Positions 31,204 to 34,843 of a stretch of DNA of 34,843 bases are shown here, in pieces. Position numbers and translations under genes: made by a program. The DNA comes from JBKJVQ01 sp046717125 (GTDB lineage Bacteria > Pseudomonadota > Alphaproteobacteria > Rhizobiales > Methyloligellaceae): the NCBI GenBank assembly GCA_046717125.1, contig JBKJVQ010000059.1, positions 1 to 34,843 of the forward strand. Direction: 5' to 3'. The notes below the pieces were generated by a model that searched no databases, was not told the DNA's origin, and saw only the letters and a list, made by a program, of their open reading frames with translations. The number at the start of each line of letters is the position of its first letter. The stretch's first letter is position 1.

Positions 31204-32251
31204 ATGGGTCGGCCGGAGCTCTTCCGCACGAGCATGTCGCTGCTGCTGCACAGCGGTGCGCACCGGCTCATCGAGCCGTTCAGCCGCGGCGCCGGTCTGA
31301 TCTTCACGCTGCACAATGTGCGACCAGCGCGAGCCAAACCCTTTGCGCCGAACGGAATTCTTGAGGTCACGCCGGAATTTCTCGATGCCGTGCTCGAGCA
31401 GACGAGGCAAGCAGGGCTCGACATCGTCACGCTAGACGAAGCCGCGACACGCCTGAGAACCGGGCAGGGCGGTCGGTTCGCCTGCTTCACCCTCGACGAC
31501 GGCTATCGCTGATAACGCCGAATATGCGCTGCCCGTTTTTCGAAAGCACGAAGCTCCGATCACGGTGTATGTGCCCACCGATTTTCCGGATGGAGGGGGC
31601 GAGCTCTGGTGGCTGGCGCTGGAAGCCGCGATCGACAGAGCCGATCAGATCGTCGTCCCGTGGAGCGACGGCGAGGTCCGATACGCAGCGGCGACGACTG
31701 AGCAAAAATGGACCTGCTTTGAGGCGATCTACTGGAGGCTGCGTGCGATGCCCGAGGACGAACAGCGCGCCATGATGCGCGAGATCGCATCCAGATACAG
31801 CGTCGATATGGAAGCGATGTGCTGCGATCTGATCATGGACTGGGAGTCGCTGCGCAACTTCGCGGCCGATCCGCTCGTGACGATCGGCGCGCACACGGCG
31901 GGTCATTACGCCGTCGCCAAGCTGACGCGGGAGGCGGCGGCCCGGCAAATGGCCGAAAGCGCCGACAGGCTCGAAGGCGAGCTTGGAATGCGGCTGCGCC
32001 ATCTGAGCTACCCCTACGGCGATGCTGGAAGCGCCGCGTCCCGCGATTTCGCGGTCGCGAAGGAATTGGGATTTGAGACGGCGGTCACGACGCGGAAGGG
32101 CATGCTCTATCCCGAGCACCGCGATCATCTGACCGCGCTGCCGCGCGTTTCGCTCAACGGAGATTACCAGTCGCTCGACTTCACGCGGCTCTATCTGGGC
32201 GGCGCGCCGTTCGCGCTGTGGAATGGATTCCGGCGGGTCGACGCCAGCTAA
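31204..32251 (+). pseudogene. Polysaccharide deacetylase (NodB/CE4-like), frameshifted
   Basis: From ATG 31204 (GGGAG 7 nt upstream) the frame runs through LIFTLHNVRP to FTLDDGYR and meets TGA at 31510-31512. One base later the other frame reads DNAEYALPVFRKHEAPITVYVPTDF and continues to 32251, with the metal-site IGAHTAGHYAVAKL and RHLSYPYGD. Deleting T31510 restores FTLDDGYRDNAEYALPVF without gaps, so this is a 1-nt insertion. All catalytic motifs survive at peptide level, implying a recent event or a sequencing error. Unlike the copy at 7705-8635 it has no signal peptide. It diverges from the acetyltransferase gene. It converges on, and overlaps by 4 bp, the DUF2842 gene. Confidence 0.85.
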
Positions 32252-32457
32252 TCCTGCCTCCCGTTCTGCATCCACTTGATCAGCCAGGCCGCGGGCCACA
32301 CCCAGATCAGTCCGGCCGTAACGAAGAACAGGAACTGCAGCGCCCAATGCGCCTGGAGTATGCGGCCCTGCGCTATGCTCAGGACAATGACAAGATAGGT
32401 TGCGAGGCCCGCCAGCAATACGATGCTGCCGATTAATTTGCGGAACGACGGGCTCAT
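32248..32457 (-). CDS. DUF2842 family small membrane protein
   Basis: A 69-residue protein with two membrane helices: GSIVLLAGLATYLVIVLSIA and FLFFVTAGLIWVWPAAWLIKWM. The start MSPSFRKLIG and the closing WVWPAAWLIKWM are typical of this small alphaproteobacterial family of unknown function. Its stop overlaps that of the convergent deacetylase in CTAA. It diverges from ctaA. Confidence 0.85.
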   Translation of the reverse strand: MSPSFRKLIGSIVLLAGLATYLVIVLSIAQGRILQAHWALQFLFFVTAGLIWVWPAAWLIKWMQNGRQD

Positions 32458-32548
32458 CGTATGGCTCCGGACGAATTGCGCGCGGTGCGGTAAGGCGTGC
32501 GCCTGTGAGACATTGCCCCGATGCGGATCGCGCGGCTAGGTTCCCGAC

Positions 32549-33607
32549 ATGGACGCCACAATCATCGGTCATGTCGAGCCGGTCGCCGCACCCCCGCCAA
32601 ACCTGACCCCCGTCAGAATCTGGCTGTACGCGATCGTGGCGCTGGTCTGCGCGATGATCCTTGTCGGCGGCGCGACACGCCTGACCGAATCCGGACTTTC
32701 GATTACCGAATGGAAGCCGATTACCGGAGTTCTTCCGCCGCTCAACGAGGCCGACTGGCAAGCCGAGCTTGAGCGATACCGTCAGACGACGGAATATCAA
32801 AAGATCAATCGGGGGATGAGCCTCGATGCGTTCAAGACCATCTATTGGTGGGAATGGAGTCATCGGCTGCTCGGTCGGTTGATCGGCGTGGTTTTCCTTG
32901 TCCCGTTCCTTTTCTTCTGGTTGACGGGACGACTACGCGGCGCGGAGGCCGGCCGCGCGCTGATCCTGTTCGTTCTGGGCGGCGCGCAGGGCGCGCTTGG
33001 CTGGTGGATGGTGACGAGCGGTCTGGTCGGCCGTGTGGACGTCAGCCAGTACCGGCTGACGGCGCATCTGTGCCTCGCCTTCATCATCCTGGGCTATGCG
33101 CTGTGGCTCGCGATGACGATTGGCGCACGCGCCTCGTTCCAATTGTCGCGCGGGAGCAGGGGAGCGATCGCCGTGCTCGTCCTTATCTTCTTGCAGATCG
33201 CCGCGGGTGGAATCGTCGCTGGGCTGGATGCGGGACTTGCATCGAATACCTGGCCGCTGATGGCGGGTCGCATCGTTCCCGACGGCCTTTGGGAACTGTC
33301 ACCGGTCCTGTCGAACCTGACCGAGAATCCGCTCACCGCGCAATTCGTGCATCGGATGCTCGGCTATCTGGTCGCGGCCATGATCGTTGCGCACGCCGCG
33401 GTCGCGTTGAGGCGTTACGGAGACGACGCGATCCGGGCGAGCGCGCTGGAGCTGCTGGCCCTGGTGACCCTGCAGATTTCACTCGGCATTGCGACCGTGC
33501 TCTCTGGTGCCCAGATCGGCCCGGCCCTGGTGCATCAGGCCGGCGCGGTCGCGCTGTTCTGCGCGGCGGTCTGGCATTCGTGGAATATGGGACGCGTATC
33601 ACGGTAG
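32549..33607 (+). CDS. ctaA: Heme A synthase (COX15/CtaA)
   Basis: Oxidises heme O to heme A for aa3-type cytochrome oxidases, in the inner membrane. The 352-residue protein has eight predicted helices and the conserved heme-ligand histidines in YWWEWSHRLLGRLIG, LTAHLCLAF, QFVHRMLGYLVA and ALVHQAGAVALF. The N-terminus GGATRLTESGLSITEWKPITG is the family signature of the alphaproteobacterial and mitochondrial type. Its stop lies five bases from the convergent metY stop. Confidence 0.95.
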   Translation: MDATIIGHVEPVAAPPPNLTPVRIWLYAIVALVCAMILVGGATRLTESGLSITEWKPITGVLPPLNEADWQAELERYRQTTEYQKINRGMSLDAFKTIYWWEWSHRLLGRLIGVVFLVPFLFFWLTGRLRGAEAGRALILFVLGGAQGALGWWMVTSGLVGRVDVSQYRLTAHLCLAFIILGYALWLAMTIGARASFQLSRGSRGAIAVLVLIFLQIAAGGIVAGLDAGLASNTWPLMAGRIVPDGLWELSPVLSNLTENPLTAQFVHRMLGYLVAAMIVAHAAVALRRYGDDAIRASALELLALVTLQISLGIATVLSGAQIGPALVHQAGAVALFCAAVWHSWNMGRVSR

Positions 33608-33612
33608 TCTCG

Positions 33613-34843
33613 TCAGATCTGCGCCAGAGCCTGCTCCAGATCGGCGATGATGTCCGGGGCATCCTCCAGACCGATGGACAATCGAACGACATCGGGCCCA
33701 GCGCCCGCACGGGATCGCTGCTCATCCGTCAACTGACGGTGCGTCGTCGAAGCGGGATGGATGATGAGGCTGCGCGTGTCGCCGATATTGGCGAGATGGC
33801 TGAAAAGCTCCACGCTCGACACGAGCCGCACCCCCGCATCGTATCCGCCCTTGAGTCCGAACGTGAACACCGCGCCCGCGCCGTTCGGGCAGTATTTGTC
33901 GGCGAGCGGTTTGAACGGGCTGTCCGGCAACCCTGCATAATTGACCCACGCGATCTGGCTGTGGCCTTTCAGCCAGGTCGCAACCTCCAGCGCATTGTCG
34001 CAATGCCGGCGCATGCGCAGGGGCAGCGTCTCGATTCCCGTAAGAATGAGGAACGCGTTCATCGGCGCGATGGCCGGTCCGAGATCGCGCAGGGCCAGTA
34101 CGCGCGCGGCGATGGCGAAGGCGAAATTGCCGAACGTCTCGGCCAGTCTTATGCCGTGATAGGAAGGGCTGGGTTCGGACAGAGAGGGGTATTTCCCGCT
34201 TGCCATCCAGTCGAACGAGCCGCAGTCGACGATCACGCCGCCGACCGAATTCCCGTGCCCTCCTAGGAACTTTGTCAGCGAATGGATGACGATGTCCGCC
34301 CCGTGCTCGGCCGGACGGCACAGATACGGTGTGGCAAGCGTGTTGTCGACGATCAGCGGAACGCCCGCCTCTTTTGCAATAGGGGAGATGGCGGCGATAT
34401 CCGTGACGATACCGCCCGGATTGGCTACCGACTCGATGAAAAGCGCTTTCGTCCGCGGACTGAGCGCCGCGCGGAAACTTTCCGGGTCGGTCGCGTCGGC
34501 CCAGCGTACATGCCAGTCATATTTCGCGAAGGCTTGGCTGAACTGGTTAACCGACCCGCCGTAAAGCTGTCGCGCCGATACGAATTCGTCTCCCGCCTGC
34601 AACAGCGTGTGAAACGCAAGGTGCTGCGCGGCGTGGCCCGATGCGACGACGAGAGCCGCCGTTCCGCCTTCGAGCGCCGCCATGCGCTCCTCGAGCACGG
34701 CCTGCGTCGGATTCATGATGCGAGAATAGATGTTCCCGAACACTTCGAGATTGAACAGCGCCGCGGCATGATCGGCGTCGTCGAACACATAAGACGTCGT
34801 CTGATAGATTGGCGTCACGCGTGCCCCGGTCGCAGGGTCGGGT
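33613..34843 (-). CDS. metY: O-acetylhomoserine sulfhydrylase (Cys/Met metabolism PLP enzyme), 5' end outside window
   Basis: PLP-dependent gamma-replacement enzyme for methionine or homocysteine synthesis. The frame is open to the right edge: PDPATGARVTPIYQTTSYVFDD is in register, so the GTG at 34818 is internal and the true start lies outside. Motifs are YSRIMNPTQAVLEERMAALEGG, the PLP lysine in HSLTKFLGGHG, the VDNTLATPYLCRP strand and GDTRSLIIHPASTTHRQLTDEQ near the C-terminus. The long insertion around SGKYPSLSEPSPSYHGI favours the OAH sulfhydrylase (MetY) group over MetZ, cystathionine gamma-synthase or lyase. Confidence 0.9.
   Translation of the reverse strand, partial: PDPATGARVTPIYQTTSYVFDDADHAAALFNLEVFGNIYSRIMNPTQAVLEERMAALEGGTAALVVASGHAAQHLAFHTLLQAGDEFVSARQLYGGSVNQFSQAFAKYDWHVRWADATDPESFRAALSPRTKALFIESVANPGGIVTDIAAISPIAKEAGVPLIVDNTLATPYLCRPAEHGADIVIHSLTKFLGGHGNSVGGVIVDCGSFDWMASGKYPSLSEPSPSYHGIRLAETFGNFAFAIAARVLALRDLGPAIAPMNAFLILTGIETLPLRMRRHCDNALEVATWLKGHSQIAWVNYAGLPDSPFKPLADKYCPNGAGAVFTFGLKGGYDAGVRLVSSVELFSHLANIGDTRSLIIHPASTTHRQLTDEQRSRAGAGPDVVRLSIGLEDAPDIIADLEQALAQI

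Noticed and set aside
31504..31513. Programmed +1 frameshift at TAT CGC TGA
   Set aside because: There is no slippery codon or upstream Shine-Dalgarno-like stimulator as in prfB, and deacetylases are not known to use one; a 1-nt insertion is simpler.

Overview
The window is about 35 kb of GC-rich alphaproteobacterial chromosome. The gene families, the plsX-fabH-ihfA-MerR block, a K+-independent-type H+-pyrophosphatase, CtaA, a DUF2842 protein and dispersed palindromic elements ending in CATCATGCTCTA all point to Hyphomicrobiales (a Bradyrhizobium, Rhodopseudomonas or Xanthobacteraceae-like relative). The genus cannot be fixed from sequence reading alone. Both edges cut genes: clpA on the left and a metY-type sulfhydrylase on the right.

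Layout. 1-7.5 kb: clpA (5' truncated), a small sulfotransferase-like gene abutting an MgtC/DUF4010 membrane protein, the propionyl-CoA carboxylase biotin subunit with an overlapping acylphosphatase, convergent lipB, and an orphan FliN-like gene. 7.6-12.7 kb: tRNA-Leu(GAG), a frameshifted polysaccharide deacetylase, mgtE, an aldo/keto reductase, a proline-rich protein with internal repeats, and a YdcF-like membrane protein. 12.7-15.1 kb (minus strand): a bufferin-type RiPP metallophore operon with two tandem Cys-rich precursors, a DUF692/MNIO enzyme and a DUF2063 partner. 15.4-22.6 kb: hppA with a strong bidirectional terminator, convergent bamE, then the conserved run UQCC chaperone-DUF177-plsX-fabH-ihfA-MerR and tRNA-Pro(GGG). 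22.7-32.2 kb: an exopolysaccharide (EPS) locus. 32.2-34.8 kb: a DUF2842 protein, ctaA and metY.

Two things stand out. First, the buf operon is compact. Its two precursors share exactly the same cysteine spacing, and a perfect 10-bp stem hairpin overlaps the stop codon of the second precursor just before the maturation genes. This suggests differential precursor and enzyme expression. The family was described recently, so the arrangement, not the family, may be new.

Second, the EPS locus carries at least five separate reading-frame lesions. The glycosylphosphotransferase has a 1-nt deletion and a CGA-to-TGA-like nonsense codon. The export lipoprotein has a CAG-to-TAG-like nonsense codon and a 1-nt insertion. 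A deacetylase has a 1-nt insertion. A second deacetylase at 8 kb is also frameshifted. Downstream housekeeping genes are intact. The transferase is also fused in frame to an O-antigen-ligase-like protein. This looks like selective loss of EPS production, although the indels need checking against raw reads.
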